Origin: Pseudomonadales bacterium
GTDB taxonomy: Bacteria > Pseudomonadota > Gammaproteobacteria > Pseudomonadales > Azotimanducaceae
NCBI GenBank assembly: GCA_024234635.1
Contig: JACKNX010000023.1
Coordinates: forward strand, 1 to 50,387
DNA length: 50,387 bases
Direction: 5' to 3'
The position numbers and the translations under genes were made by a program. Of the stretch, positions 1 through 8,889 are shown in pieces (within the stretch, counting starts at the first letter, position 1; every line of letters starts with the position of its first letter). The notes under the pieces are model-generated. The model was not told the origin of the DNA and searched no databases. It worked only from the letters and a program-made list of their open reading frames with translations.

Positions 1-1001
1 CCACCGGCCAGGAGGCGCTGCAGTTTTTTGCGGCCGAAGGGCTGTGGGGACTGGGCGGCACCGTCATTTTCCTGCTGCTCGGCGGCTATGTGTGCGTCTC
101 CCTGTTGCTCGCGGGGAGGGCGCACGGCTGCCACAACATGGTGGACGTGTTCCGGCACTTTGCCGGGCCGGTGCTCGGCAAGGGCTTCACCTGGTATGCC
201 TCCGTGATGCTGTTCAGCATCTACGCGTTGATGCTGTCCGGCGCCGGAACGGTGGCGAACGAAGCGCTGGGCTTGCCGGTAATGGTCGGGGCCGGTCTCA
301 TGGCCGTGATCGTCTTTGCCACGCTGTATTTTGGCCTGCACGAACTGGTGGCCATCGTCGGTTCGCTGGGGCCGCTGCTGATCGTGCTGATTCTCGCGGT
401 TGCCGGTGCGTCGGTGATCGGTGAAGGGGAGGCGATCGCGGCCGGCGCGCGCGATGTTGCCGACCTGCCCGTACAGCATGCCGCGTCGAGCTGGTGGCTG
501 GCCGGGCTCCTGTACACCACGCTGAGCATCATGGGCCTGTTCGTGTTCATGCCCGCGGTGGGCGCGGAAATCACCGACGTACGGGTGCTGGTGCTGGGTG
601 GGCTACTGGGACCGTTCCTGTTTGCGCTGACGATGGCGCTGGTTGTGCTGGCGCTGCTTGCGGGCATCGATGCCGTGCAGAATCGGCCGATTCCCATGCT
701 GGTACTGGCGCAGCGCCAGTGGCCGCTGCTGAGCAACGTCTATGTGGCGGTGATGCTGGCGGCCATCTACACCACGGCCGCGCCGCTGCTGTGGGCGGTG
801 CTCACGCGCTTTGCGGCCGATGCCAGCCGCCGCTATCACGCACTGGCCGCAATACTGAGCCTGGTGGGCTGGTTCGGTAGTACCCTGCTGCCGTTCGACC
901 GTTTCGTAAACCTGGTGTACCCCTCCATTGGCTACGTCGGCATCCTGCTGGTGATCTGCCTTGTAGTAAAACAAGTTATCGCACGGTCCATGGCTGGATG
1001 A
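1..1001 (+). CDS. YkvI-type integral membrane protein, 5' end missing
   Basis: The reading frame is open from the first bases of the window, so the N-terminus lies outside. About 333 residues are visible, almost all hydrophobic, with roughly eight to nine membrane segments. The segment beginning TGQEALQFFAAEG, followed by a GLWGLGG turn and later SGAGTVANEALGLP, resembles the YkvI family of putative membrane transporters in the amino acid/polyamine/organocation superfamily. Transport of a small solute is an inference; the substrate is unknown. The gene ends with ATGGCTGGATGA and converges with the hydrolase that ends 22 bases downstream. Confidence 0.6.
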   Translation, partial: TGQEALQFFAAEGLWGLGGTVIFLLLGGYVCVSLLLAGRAHGCHNMVDVFRHFAGPVLGKGFTWYASVMLFSIYALMLSGAGTVANEALGLPVMVGAGLMAVIVFATLYFGLHELVAIVGSLGPLLIVLILAVAGASVIGEGEAIAAGARDVADLPVQHAASSWWLAGLLYTTLSIMGLFVFMPAVGAEITDVRVLVLGGLLGPFLFALTMALVVLALLAGIDAVQNRPIPMLVLAQRQWPLLSNVYVAVMLAAIYTTAAPLLWAVLTRFAADASRRYHALAAILSLVGWFGSTLLPFDRFVNLVYPSIGYVGILLVICLVVKQVIARSMAG

Positions 1002-1023
1002 TGTCCCGGACGACAGCTGCGTT

Positions 1024-2925
1024 TCAGGGAGCCGAAACGGGCTGTGAGTCCGCGACGTAGGGCGCCATCGGCACCGTCAGGGACGATGGTCTGGTGGGGC
1101 CGCGGTACACGTGCCAGGTGGGTGCTTCGCCATCCGCCGGATAGCGGGCGAACGAGGCGCTGTCGGCGCCGGTGAGCCGCAGGCGCAGCCGGTAGTCTTT
1201 CGGGACTCTTGCCGAGGTGGCCAGCAGTGTCGTCGAAATCCGCACGATGCGTCCCTGTGGTAGCGGTTTGGCATCACGCTTCAGGAACGAGTGCGCCGGT
1301 CCGAAATGCGGGTAGACCGGCTCTTCCGTGATCGCACGGTGAATGAGGCGAAGTACCCCTTCGGTCAGGTAGAAGGCCTCGCCGGTCGGCGCCAGGGCTT
1401 CCAGGTAGACGTGCAGCGCGCCATCGTCGCGTGTGGAGGTCATCCACAAATCGAGAACGGGGCTGCCCGTGAGCTCCGTGTCCTGCTGCATCGGTTCGGA
1501 GACGTAAGCCAGTCCCTGTGCGGGATTGTCACGGTAGTCCACGTCCAGACCGCCGAGTTGAGTGATCCAGCGTGAGCTCGGTGCCGTCCCTGTGTCGAAG
1601 TCCACCTGGTAGACATCGTGGTCCGTGAGCGGGGGGGATTCTGGTGACAGAGCTCCCGCGTCCGCGAAATAGAACAGGGTGTCGGTCAGATGTTCCGGCG
1701 GCCACTGATGGGTGGTGCGGAATTCGCGTGCGCCCATGACGTAGTAGTGCAGCACCTTGTCCGTCCAGGGGTGGCCCTCCAGGTGCTGGCGGAAGAAAGC
1801 TTCCACCTGATCGAGCTGTTCCGTGGCTGACCAGACGGGCGGGGCGTCGACGAACGGATCGGTGTCGAAGTTGCCGCCGTGATCGAACGGCGCGATCCAC
1901 ACCGATTGCGGGTTCGAGAAGCTCACAAACCGCGCCAGCGCCCCGCTGGTGGTCGCCGCGTCGAACCAGCCGGTGATGACGAACAAGGGGACCGACGCTG
2001 ATTCGATGGCCTGTTTCTGGGCGAACACCTGGTTGTGTAACGAAGTCAGCCCGCCAGCCCAGGGGCTGTCGCGATATTCCAGTTTCTTGACCAGTTCGAC
2101 CACGTTGGGGCTGTTGTGCTGCGCGATGTGTTGCTCAAGCACCTCGTCCTGGCCCTGTACCGGTTTGACGCCACCGGTGATCAGGCGGACGCCGGTGCAC
2201 TCATTTTCCGGGACCACGCGTGCCTCGCTCGCGGCAATGACGCCGCACACATCGTTCCTGTCCATGGCTGCCACCAGGTCGCTCCAGCGGCTGATGAACG
2301 CCGGCTGCATCACGCCGCCGGGGGTGGCCAGCTGCATCTGCGCATCGAAGTCCGAATAAAGTGGCGCCGCCGCGATCAGCGCGGGGTGGTCGAGGCGGGT
2401 CACGAGCTCGGCGAGTGTGCCGGAGTAGGAGACCCCAATGGTGAAAACCTGACCGGTCGACCAGGGCTGCCCGGCGATCCAGTCGAGCACGGCGCGAAAA
2501 TCCTCTACTTCATCCGGCGCATATTCGGTGACGTGCACACCCGATGAGGCGCCAGTACCACGCACGTCCACGCGTACGTAGGCGTAGCCTTTGTCGTTGA
2601 AATAGGTCACCCACCGGTCCGGACCGGTATCGGGCACTGCCACACCGAACATGGCTGCGATACGACCGACCGCCGTGAGCCCCATCGCCCGCCAGTAACG
2701 GGTGCCTTCCAGTACGACAGGAATGGGGGCACTGGCATCCGCCGGTAGCCAGATATCCGCTGCGATACGCGTGCCGTCGGGGGTGTCGATGTAGGTGGAG
2801 GTATTGCGCGCGATCCCCGCCGGGGTCATGACTTCGCCGGGCGGGTGCCACAGCGCCGCGGCGACAGCGATGCCGATGATCGCGAGGAGAGTGATGGCGG
2901 AGAGAACGGCGAGGAAACGCAGCAT
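1024..2925 (-). CDS. CocE/NonD family hydrolase (X-Pro dipeptidyl-peptidase fold)
   Basis: This 633-residue protein begins with one hydrophobic segment (residues 5-25), so it is probably anchored in, or exported through, the inner membrane. The catalytic triad is visible: Ser166 in GVSYSG, Asp322 in GWFDAATTSG and His349 in APFDHGG. The C-terminal third (from about 400) has the beta-rich sequence of the CocE/X-Pro non-catalytic domain. Family members hydrolyse esters or amides, including cocaine, glutaryl-7-ACA and X-Pro peptides; the substrate here cannot be read from sequence. The ATG is preceded by GGGAAG. Neighbouring P450 and hydrolase genes suggest ester breakdown, which is inference. 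Confidence 0.85.
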   Translation of the reverse strand: MLRFLAVLSAITLLAIIGIAVAAALWHPPGEVMTPAGIARNTSTYIDTPDGTRIAADIWLPADASAPIPVVLEGTRYWRAMGLTAVGRIAAMFGVAVPDTGPDRWVTYFNDKGYAYVRVDVRGTGASSGVHVTEYAPDEVEDFRAVLDWIAGQPWSTGQVFTIGVSYSGTLAELVTRLDHPALIAAAPLYSDFDAQMQLATPGGVMQPAFISRWSDLVAAMDRNDVCGVIAASEARVVPENECTGVRLITGGVKPVQGQDEVLEQHIAQHNSPNVVELVKKLEYRDSPWAGGLTSLHNQVFAQKQAIESASVPLFVITGWFDAATTSGALARFVSFSNPQSVWIAPFDHGGNFDTDPFVDAPPVWSATEQLDQVEAFFRQHLEGHPWTDKVLHYYVMGAREFRTTHQWPPEHLTDTLFYFADAGALSPESPPLTDHDVYQVDFDTGTAPSSRWITQLGGLDVDYRDNPAQGLAYVSEPMQQDTELTGSPVLDLWMTSTRDDGALHVYLEALAPTGEAFYLTEGVLRLIHRAITEEPVYPHFGPAHSFLKRDAKPLPQGRIVRISTTLLATSARVPKDYRLRLRLTGADSASFARYPADGEAPTWHVYRGPTRPSSLTVPMAPYVADSQPVSAP

Positions 2926-3053
2926 GGCCTACTTCCCGGCGATTTGGCGGGCATCATACCGTGCAAGGAGGGGGTTGCATCGTATCGGCGCGTCTCCCTG
3001 CGGCCGCCAGTGAGACACCGGCGCACGTCGCGTGGATCGCCGTGCAGGCGTCG

Positions 3054-4295
3054 CTACCCCGCGTACTCCCGAGTGACATCGTCGATGACCGGAAGTCGGT
3101 TCGGAACCGCTCCGGGTCGGTCCATGAGGTCCCACTCGGGTTCGCGGCTGATACCCAGCGCCTGGCACATCGCCGAGCGAAGACTGAGCATGAAACCGGA
3201 CTGCGTATAGCGATGTGCTGCGTGGTCGAAGCTGGCCTGGCTCTGTTGCTCCAGTTCCTGCGTTGATGCACTGCTCATCCTGTCCAGCGCATCGAGCAGC
3301 TCGCCGACCGTTGCCTGGCGGAGCAGGCAACCGAAATCCATTGTCGCCTGATCCGCACCTTCGTTGACTATTGGAATCATACCGGTGTACATGCCCGCGA
3401 TGGGACTCGTGGCAGTCACTTCGGAGGCCGAATGCAGCACGACAAACGCACACCGTCGACATAGTTCAAGCCAGCTTTCCGTTTGCGTGTCCATCCAGCC
3501 ATGCAGATGGACATTGGTCCGTTCTCGCAGCAGGTGGTCGAATGCGCGCGTGAATGGTTGCTCCGAGGAAATGTCGCCGCATATATGCAGATGGAGTTCG
3601 GGGCGCTGTGAAAAGGCCTCCAGCAGGAGGTCGAGCCCTTTGTGTACGGCACCACTGCCGGATATCCAGAGAAAGTGCTTGCGAGCGCTGTCGAAATCGC
3701 GTTTCACGAACTGCATCGTTGCGTTTGGTGGAGCCTGATTGATGTGGTAGATGGCTGCACCGGTATGGGAAAAGCCACGAGTACTGAATGCTGAACCGGG
3801 GGTAACGATCCTGTCTGCGCACTCCACGGAGTCCGTATAGCTGATGAGTCGCGATGGTTGCAGAGCAATACCACTTCTGAGCAGCAGATTCTGGTAACGC
3901 TGGAGTTGCCCGCCGTTGTGAAGCGCCCAGTGGCAGAACTGGGGAAACATTATCCTGGTGCCGTGGCTTGCCAGAACCTCGCTGAGATGCTGCAAGTTGG
4001 AGCGCACATCGATCACAACGTCAAATGATTTACCCGCAAAGAGCGGTTGCGCGTCGCTTGGCGCCGCGTCGATCTGGAAGCCGAGATCAAGAAAAGTGCG
4101 CGCCAGGTTCCAGTTTTTCCATGCGGCCGGATGCAACGTCCGAATGGGCAGGCCGTCCCGCAATTCGCTGTAGACCAGGCTACCCATGGAAATCAGCACA
4201 CGACCGGCCGGTCTATTCACCGGCTTCAGACGGAAAACCCGGAAACCGGACTGATGCTGCCGGTTGAGACCGATTTTCTTTAGCAACGATTTCAC
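3054..4295 (-). CDS. Family 1-type glycosyltransferase
   Basis: The start is a GTG with AGGAG seven bases upstream and encodes 413 residues. The C-terminal half has the GT-B donor-binding pattern: LWISGSGAVHKGLDLLLEAF, then HLHICGD, NVHLHGW and an SASEVTATSPIAGMYTGMIPIV stretch, typical of retaining GT4-like enzymes. The usual E-x7-E motif is only approximate (SASEVTATSPIAG). It should transfer a sugar from a nucleotide donor to a surface or secreted glycan; donor and acceptor are unknown. By eye it is less GC-rich than its neighbours and stands alone, with 128 bases before and 586 bases after it without a gene, so horizontal acquisition is possible. Confidence 0.75.
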   Translation of the reverse strand: MKSLLKKIGLNRQHQSGFRVFRLKPVNRPAGRVLISMGSLVYSELRDGLPIRTLHPAAWKNWNLARTFLDLGFQIDAAPSDAQPLFAGKSFDVVIDVRSNLQHLSEVLASHGTRIMFPQFCHWALHNGGQLQRYQNLLLRSGIALQPSRLISYTDSVECADRIVTPGSAFSTRGFSHTGAAIYHINQAPPNATMQFVKRDFDSARKHFLWISGSGAVHKGLDLLLEAFSQRPELHLHICGDISSEQPFTRAFDHLLRERTNVHLHGWMDTQTESWLELCRRCAFVVLHSASEVTATSPIAGMYTGMIPIVNEGADQATMDFGCLLRQATVGELLDALDRMSSASTQELEQQSQASFDHAAHRYTQSGFMLSLRSAMCQALGISREPEWDLMDRPGAVPNRLPVIDDVTREYAG

Positions 4296-4682
4296 TGAAC
4301 TGCTCCTGACTCAGGCAGCCGGAGAACTGAGGAAGCACGCCGCCTTCGGCGTTTCCCCGGATGTTCCTGCATGTGTGACGTCCTTACGCAGGTTTCCACT
4401 ATCACGGCAGTCCGTCTTCTCCTGACCTCGTCATGTCTCCGCGTGCGTGACGATGCGCCCGGGAACGACTGCCATTGGGCCGGGATAGCACGCCAGCCGT
4501 CCTGGATTCGATGATTGTCGCACCATCAGATTATGCGGCGAACGGTTTAATGATCGTTGATATGGATCACTCTGGCTGGTATTTCCGATGGTATTCCGAT
4601 GACTGTGCCGGTATTGGTCAGAGCGAGACCCGGCGCGATTGCAGTTGCTGTTGGCAGGCTCCTGAAAAATCAGCCTGGTAAG

Positions 4683-4700
4683 CCAGCCGGGGACGGCTGG
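4683..4700. repeat. Perfect inverted repeat (hairpin) upstream of the P450
   Basis: The arms CCAGCCG (4683-4689) and CGGCTGG (4694-4700) are perfectly complementary around the loop GGGA. There is no T-tract on either side, so a classical intrinsic terminator is unlikely. It may be an RNA hairpin in the P450 leader or part of a repeat. Confidence 0.5.
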
Positions 4701-4794
4701 CCCGCGAATGCAGCGGAAAACGCCGCATTGGGCGCGAGTCGGCCAAGCCGCGACCGCTGAAACGGGTCCAGGAGGGGCGTTTTCAGCATCCTTT

Positions 4795-4852
4795 CATGGA
4801 ACGAAGTTCCATGCGCGACGGCGCTGGCCATCGCAACGTGACCAGCTGTTAG
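4795..4852 (-). repeat. 58-bp dispersed repeat, copy A, hairpin-ended
   Basis: Read on the minus strand, this stretch matches 32403-32461 at all but about six positions plus one loop base. One end is an 8-bp-arm palindrome, CATGGAAC-GAA-GTTCCATG (4795-4813). The other end lies 30 bases before the P450 start. The two copies are in opposite orientation and both lie between genes. The family is not recognised; it behaves like a REP or MITE-type element. Confidence 0.75.
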
Positions 4853-4881
4853 GCTTGTACGTCTAATCGGGAGAGTGAGAT

Positions 4882-6078
4882 ATGACTGTCCAGGCGACCT
4901 TTGCGCATCTGAACCATCGATTCTCGATTGAGGATCCGGTCTTTGCGACGCATTTCGAGGATGCCATTGAATACCTGATTCAAGGCTGCCCGGTTGCCCA
5001 TAGTCCGGTCGGATCGGGACTGACCGTATTCAACCGCTATCGCGACGTTCGCCGCATCGGCCAGGACTGGAAGACATTCAGCAGCGCTGATGGCTGGATG
5101 ATGGACCCGCCCGATGGGAATCTGCCGATCCTTCCGGAGGATTGCGATCCGCCGTACCACACGGCCTGGCGGCAGGTACTGAATCCGTTCTTCAACGCCG
5201 CGGCCGTGGCGGAACTGGAAGGCGCCGCCCGCCGCTACGCCGCGGAACTGATCGACGCGTTCGTGGACCGTGGCGAGTGCGACTACATCGCGGAGTTTGC
5301 CGCCAAGCTTCCGGGCCTCGTGCTGTTCCGGCATATCCTGCCGGTGCCGCTGGCGGATCTGCCGGCGCTGTTCCGGGACATCGATACCTACTCGTTTGGT
5401 CCCATCGCGGAGCGCGCGCCGGCGTTTGGTCGGGTGCATGACTACCTGGAGGAGTTCCTGCGTGCCTGTGAAGCGTCCGCACCGGCGGACGGCTTGCCCG
5501 CGGTGCTGCTGGCCGGAGTGATGCGTGACGGCGCGCCGTGTTCGTGGGCGGACAAGGTCTCCACGGCACTCGATGTCGTGTTTGGCGGGCTCGCCACCAC
5601 CACGCACGCCATGGCGGGGGCGATGTACGAAATGGCGCGCTCGCGGGACGTCCGCGAAGCTGTCATGGCGGATGCGGAGTGTCTGCGCACCGCGGTGGAG
5701 GAAACGGTGCGCCTGTACGCGCCGGTCGTGATGGTGGCCCGCAGCGTGCGCGCGGACACCGAGGTTGGCGGCGTCCGGTTGCAGGCCGGCGAACGGGTGG
5801 CCATCAACTTTGCCGCGGCGTCACGCGACCCGGAAGTCTGCGCGGCGCCGCGGGAATTCGACGTGCGGCGCAACGAGGTGGTGCACACGGCATTCGGCAT
5901 CGGCCCGCACCGCTGCATCGGCGAGCACCTGGCGCGCCTTGAAATCCGCATCGCCATCGAAGAATTCCTGCGGCGAATACCGGATGTCGCCATCGCCGCG
6001 GGCGGAGAACCCGTCTTCGAAAGCGGTCAGTTGCGTACGATGACGCGGCTGCGGCTTGCGTGGTCCGTGCGGGTTTGA
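4882..6078 (+). CDS. Cytochrome P450
   Basis: The 398-residue protein has the size of a soluble bacterial class I P450. The heme-binding loop FGIGPHRCIG places the thiolate ligand at Cys345; the ExxR pair is Glu274/Arg277. The I-helix reads GGLATTTHAM (235-244). The Thr pair that helps O2 activation is kept, but the preceding acidic residue usual in AG-x-D/E-T-T is Ala238. The enzyme should hydroxylate a hydrophobic substrate using NAD(P)H via a ferredoxin reductase and ferredoxin. An adrenodoxin-type ferredoxin is encoded at 23867-24184, but no reductase is adjacent. The start has GGGAGAGTGAG upstream. The 3' end overlaps the convergent hydrolase by 52 bases. Confidence 0.95.
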   Translation: MTVQATFAHLNHRFSIEDPVFATHFEDAIEYLIQGCPVAHSPVGSGLTVFNRYRDVRRIGQDWKTFSSADGWMMDPPDGNLPILPEDCDPPYHTAWRQVLNPFFNAAAVAELEGAARRYAAELIDAFVDRGECDYIAEFAAKLPGLVLFRHILPVPLADLPALFRDIDTYSFGPIAERAPAFGRVHDYLEEFLRACEASAPADGLPAVLLAGVMRDGAPCSWADKVSTALDVVFGGLATTTHAMAGAMYEMARSRDVREAVMADAECLRTAVEETVRLYAPVVMVARSVRADTEVGGVRLQAGERVAINFAAASRDPEVCAAPREFDVRRNEVVHTAFGIGPHRCIGEHLARLEIRIAIEEFLRRIPDVAIAAGGEPVFESGQLRTMTRLRLAWSVRV

Positions 6079-7103
6079 GTTTCGTTGAAGGCGGCTGAGT
6101 GGGAGACGCGTCCGGGTTCCCGCAGCGATTTCACGAACGCGGTGACTTCGCGCGCGAGCAGATCGGGCTGTTCAAACTGCACGACGTGCCCGCTACTGTC
6201 CGCGATGACGCGGCGGCCGTTTGTCGACAGGCCGGTCAGTTCCTCCTGCAGCGCATCCCAGACGTCGCGCTGGGCACGGGCGAGTTCCAGTGAAATACCG
6301 GCCATGGGGTTGGCTTCCGCCGGTTTGCCCTGCGAGATGACGAGCAGTGGCAGATCGCCGAGTGACCGTGGTGTGGGTGCCTGCGCGAGATCGGCCATGA
6401 ACGCGGCAGTTTCCTCCTGAATGGCGGCACAACGGCCGGTCTGGTAGTAGGTGGCGCGAAGGAGTTCCCGGACGTCGGGAGGCACGCTGATTGCGTCCAG
6501 CAAGCCGTCCATGCCGTGGGTAAGGCGAACGACACCAAAGGGCTGCAAGCCACGGCAGAGCGTCAGCATGGTGGTCATGGCGACTGATGTGTCGCCTCCG
6601 GGCAACCGTTTCGCCTGCTGCTCGTGCGACGAATCGACCAGTACCATGCCTGCGATGCCAATCGGGTAGCGGGCAAAATACTCCCGCACATAGACGCCTC
6701 CCGCGGACATGCCGAGCAGGACCATCGGTTCGTGTATATCCGCTGCGCTGATAAGTGTATGCAGCCGCTCGGCGACAGCGCCTGCGCGCCGATCGACGTC
6801 ACCGTCTTCGCTCCAGTCCATGCCGGGTCGATCGTAGGCGCAGACCCGCGTGGCAGATGCCAGTTGATCGTGTACCAGTGCCCAGCTGGCGGAACCCGAC
6901 GTCAGGCCCGCCTCCAGCAGCAATACCGGTGAACCCGCGCCGCGGCAGTCCACATGCAGGGCCAGGCCATCGACCGCCAGGTGTTTCCCTGGCGGTGGAT
7001 AAGCGAGCCGATCGTGGCGCGCGGCGAGGTGTTCGTAGACAAAGCCGCTGACAAGCAGAAGCACGAGCAGTATTGAAAGTGCGCGCAGCAGCTTCCTGAA
7101 CAT
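6027..7103 (-). CDS. Alpha/beta-fold hydrolase, membrane-anchored
   Basis: The protein has 358 residues. Residues 7-25 form a hydrophobic segment that suggests a signal anchor. The alpha/beta hydrolase core follows: the strand and oxyanion region LLLEAGLTSGSASW, a CAYDRPGMDWSED motif, the nucleophile elbow LLGMSAGG, and the late catalytic His in DSSGHVVQFEQP. This arrangement fits esterases, lipases and haloalkane-dehalogenase-like enzymes; the substrate is unknown. The last 17 codons lie antisense to the end of the P450, so the C-terminal tail beyond the fold may be unimportant. An AATG-rich leader gives only a distant GGAG. Confidence 0.85.
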   Translation of the reverse strand: MFRKLLRALSILLVLLLVSGFVYEHLAARHDRLAYPPPGKHLAVDGLALHVDCRGAGSPVLLLEAGLTSGSASWALVHDQLASATRVCAYDRPGMDWSEDGDVDRRAGAVAERLHTLISAADIHEPMVLLGMSAGGVYVREYFARYPIGIAGMVLVDSSHEQQAKRLPGGDTSVAMTTMLTLCRGLQPFGVVRLTHGMDGLLDAISVPPDVRELLRATYYQTGRCAAIQEETAAFMADLAQAPTPRSLGDLPLLVISQGKPAEANPMAGISLELARAQRDVWDALQEELTGLSTNGRRVIADSSGHVVQFEQPDLLAREVTAFVKSLREPGRVSHSAAFNETQTRTDHASRSRVIVRN

Positions 7104-7261
7104 TCGCGAACATTCTCCAGCCCGGGTCAGCGACTATGCGCCGGCGCAGCAGGCGGTACAACGATTGTAGGGCGGGGTTGGGCTGTGAGTGCGGGAACCG
7201 GGTGCCACGCAGGCGTGGAAGCGTTGCATCGCTCAGCGCGACGGTTCTCAGCGCGGGAGTG

Positions 7262-7320
7262 CCTGTCCAGATCGGGGCTCCCTGTCCAGATCGGGGCTCT
7301 CCAGACCGGGACTCCAGACA
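7262..7320 (+). repeat. CTGTCCA tandem repeat array, forward orientation
   Basis: Two perfect copies of the 19-bp unit cctgtccagatcggggctc occupy 7262-7280 and 7281-7299. A degenerate third copy (TCCAGACCGGGACTCCAGAC) runs to 7320. It sits between the hydrolase start and the end of the reductase gene. The core CTGTCCA recurs in inverse orientation at 8890-8925 and forward at 27370-27460. Confidence 0.8.
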
Positions 7321-7328
7321 GTGGTTTC

Positions 7329-8357
7329 TCAGTGGGCCACCAGGCCGAGACGTATCAAGCTCTCCGCAGTCGACAGGATGACTTCGTCATTTGGCCTCGG
7401 ATTCCACGCCAGTACCCGACGCGCCTTCTCGCTCGTGGAGTCGCGCTTCTTGCCCAAGTTGGGGATCAATTGACGTGCGTTCTGACTGAACAACGCCGCC
7501 AGTCGAATTTGCCAGCTAGGCAGGCGCCTGGTTGGAACTTTCGCGGCGGCTTCCCCCAGATGATCGCGCAGGATGGACGCGATCCCCGCCATAGATATCA
7601 GCGGCCCTGCGACGGCAATGAAGCGTTCCCCCTTCGCACCGGGGCTCACCATTGCCTTCAAATGCAGGTCGGCTACGTCACGGACATCCACGACACCGAA
7701 GTAGACATCCGGCAGGCCAGGAATGGTGCCCTCAAGCATGCCCTTCACGATGGCGATGGACGTTGCGTAGTCCCCACCTAGCACCGGCCCGAAAATGCCG
7801 ACTGGATTTATAACAGTCATTTCCAGGCTGCCGCCTTCTGAGCTAACGAAATCCCATGCCGCGCGCTCCGCGATGGCCTTGGAGCGGACGTAGGGCGGGT
7901 TGGGCAGTGCCGGATCAGTCCTATCCAATTCGGTGTATGTAGCGCCATTCTTCGGTTTGCCGCCGTAGCCTACGGCGGCGAACGATGAGGTCACGACCAC
8001 GCGCCTGACACCAGCGTCCCGTGCCGCACGCAATACGCGCAACGTGCCGTCTCGGGCAGGAACAATGATTTCGTTTTCATGCTTCGGAACGCCGGACGGA
8101 AATGGCGAAGCGATATGCAGCACATACTCGCAGCCGGCCATTGCAGTCTGCCAGCCGTCGTCGCGCGTGAGATCAGCTTGAACAAAATCGACCTGGTCAG
8201 CAGATTGAGCTCCGGCGGAAGCGAGCATCTTCCTGGCCTCATCCGCTCTGGCCTGAGATCGAACCGTTGCTCTGATTTTGTACCCGGCGTGTATTAGCTT
8301 GAGAACGCAATGGCTGCCCAGAAAGCCGGAGCCGCCTGTCACAAGAACTCGATTCAT
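7329..8357 (-). CDS. Extended SDR NAD(P)-dependent reductase (dihydroflavonol reductase-like)
   Basis: The 342-residue protein starts with the Rossmann motif TGGSGFLG (residues 7-14), followed by basic residues ATVRSQAR that favour NADP. It keeps the catalytic YVRSK (YxxxK) and the upstream VVTSSFAAV serine. This is the extended SDR class that includes dihydroflavonol-4-reductases and 3-beta-hydroxysteroid-like dehydrogenases, which reduce aldehydes or ketones. GGAG lies nine bases before the ATG. It is divergent from an HxlR regulator across 100 bases, a common arrangement in which the regulator controls the reductase in response to reactive electrophiles. By eye the GC content is lower than in flanking genes. 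Confidence 0.9.
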   Translation of the reverse strand: MNRVLVTGGSGFLGSHCVLKLIHAGYKIRATVRSQARADEARKMLASAGAQSADQVDFVQADLTRDDGWQTAMAGCEYVLHIASPFPSGVPKHENEIIVPARDGTLRVLRAARDAGVRRVVVTSSFAAVGYGGKPKNGATYTELDRTDPALPNPPYVRSKAIAERAAWDFVSSEGGSLEMTVINPVGIFGPVLGGDYATSIAIVKGMLEGTIPGLPDVYFGVVDVRDVADLHLKAMVSPGAKGERFIAVAGPLISMAGIASILRDHLGEAAAKVPTRRLPSWQIRLAALFSQNARQLIPNLGKKRDSTSEKARRVLAWNPRPNDEVILSTAESLIRLGLVAH

Positions 8358-8457
8358 CGTTGGTTCTCCTCAATGACAAGATGTTCCTGGCGAACAGCGA
8401 TTTCGGCAAGTAGGATGGTTTTTCTTGCCTAGTATGAAAATTCAGACCGAGGGATGA
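8358..8457. promoter_or_regulatory. Divergent reductase/HxlR control region
   Basis: The 100-base space holds the start regions of both genes. An imperfect dyad, GGCAAG (8405-8410) and CTTGCC (8424-8429) separated by 13 bases, is a candidate operator for the HxlR protein. TAGTAT just downstream of it could serve as a -10 element for the regulator. Both are inferred by eye. Confidence 0.35.
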
Positions 8458-8865
8458 ATGAAGACTCGACCGGTTCCGCCAAGAAAATACGAAAGTGAGG
8501 ACTGCGACGGTTGCGTCGGCCCGAGCGATGTGGAAATCCTTCGGTTTCAGAGAGCCATCCGTGCCATTACTGGTAAATGGAAGATAGAAATCGTCTGCAT
8601 GCTGATCGAAGGGCCGATGAGATTCGGCGTGTTGCGGCGATCACTTCCCGGGGTAACGCAGCACATGCTAACGCAGCAACTGAAGGAGCTTGCTTCCAAC
8701 GGAATAGTGATACGTCGTGCTTACGCCCAAATTCCCCCGAGAGTCGAATACGAACTCTCCCAGGCCGGAGTTGATTTGATACCCATTTTCCAAAAGATGC
8801 TTGAATGGTCTCTCAAGTACGATGCACTGCTGTTGAGCGAAGTCCAGTCTCGCGTGGAGTTATAG
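8458..8865 (+). CDS. HxlR-family winged-helix transcriptional regulator
   Basis: The 135-residue protein has the MarR/DUF24-like HxlR layout. A short N-terminal segment contains a CDGC cysteine pair (residues about 18-21). The winged helix follows: ITGKWKIEIVCMLIEGPMRF, LRRSLPGVTQHMLTQQLKEL and IRRAYAQIPPRVEYELSQAG. In several family members the N-terminal cysteine senses electrophiles or oxidants, so the visible cysteines may do the same here (inference). It most likely controls the divergent reductase. GAGGGA precedes the ATG by four bases. The base composition is clearly less GC-rich than the surrounding region, and CTGTCCA arrays lie beyond both ends of this two-gene unit. Confidence 0.92.
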   Translation: MKTRPVPPRKYESEDCDGCVGPSDVEILRFQRAIRAITGKWKIEIVCMLIEGPMRFGVLRRSLPGVTQHMLTQQLKELASNGIVIRRAYAQIPPRVEYELSQAGVDLIPIFQKMLEWSLKYDALLLSEVQSRVEL

Positions 8866-8889
8866 CCGGCTTTGTGGGGCTGACAAGGT

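Larger units (their letters stand above)
4296..4881. other. 586-base gene-free region with hairpins and a dispersed repeat
   Basis: No convincing gene was found in this divergent space between the glycosyltransferase and the P450. It contains a short hairpin CGCCG-CCTT-CGGCG near 4338-4351, a perfect 7-bp-arm hairpin CCAGCCG-GGGA-CGGCTGG at 4683-4700, and the 58-bp dispersed repeat at 4795-4852. None of the hairpins is followed by a clear T-run. Promoters for both flanking genes must lie here but I could not place them with confidence. A purine-rich GGGAGAGTGAG ribosome binding site precedes the P450 start. Confidence 0.6.

Noticed and set aside
4683..4700. Intrinsic terminator of an upstream gene
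   Set aside because: No plus-strand gene lies upstream and there is no T-run, so it is listed only as a hairpin.
7262..7320. Possible CRISPR array
   Set aside because: Units are 19 bp and directly adjacent without unique spacers, and no cas genes are present.
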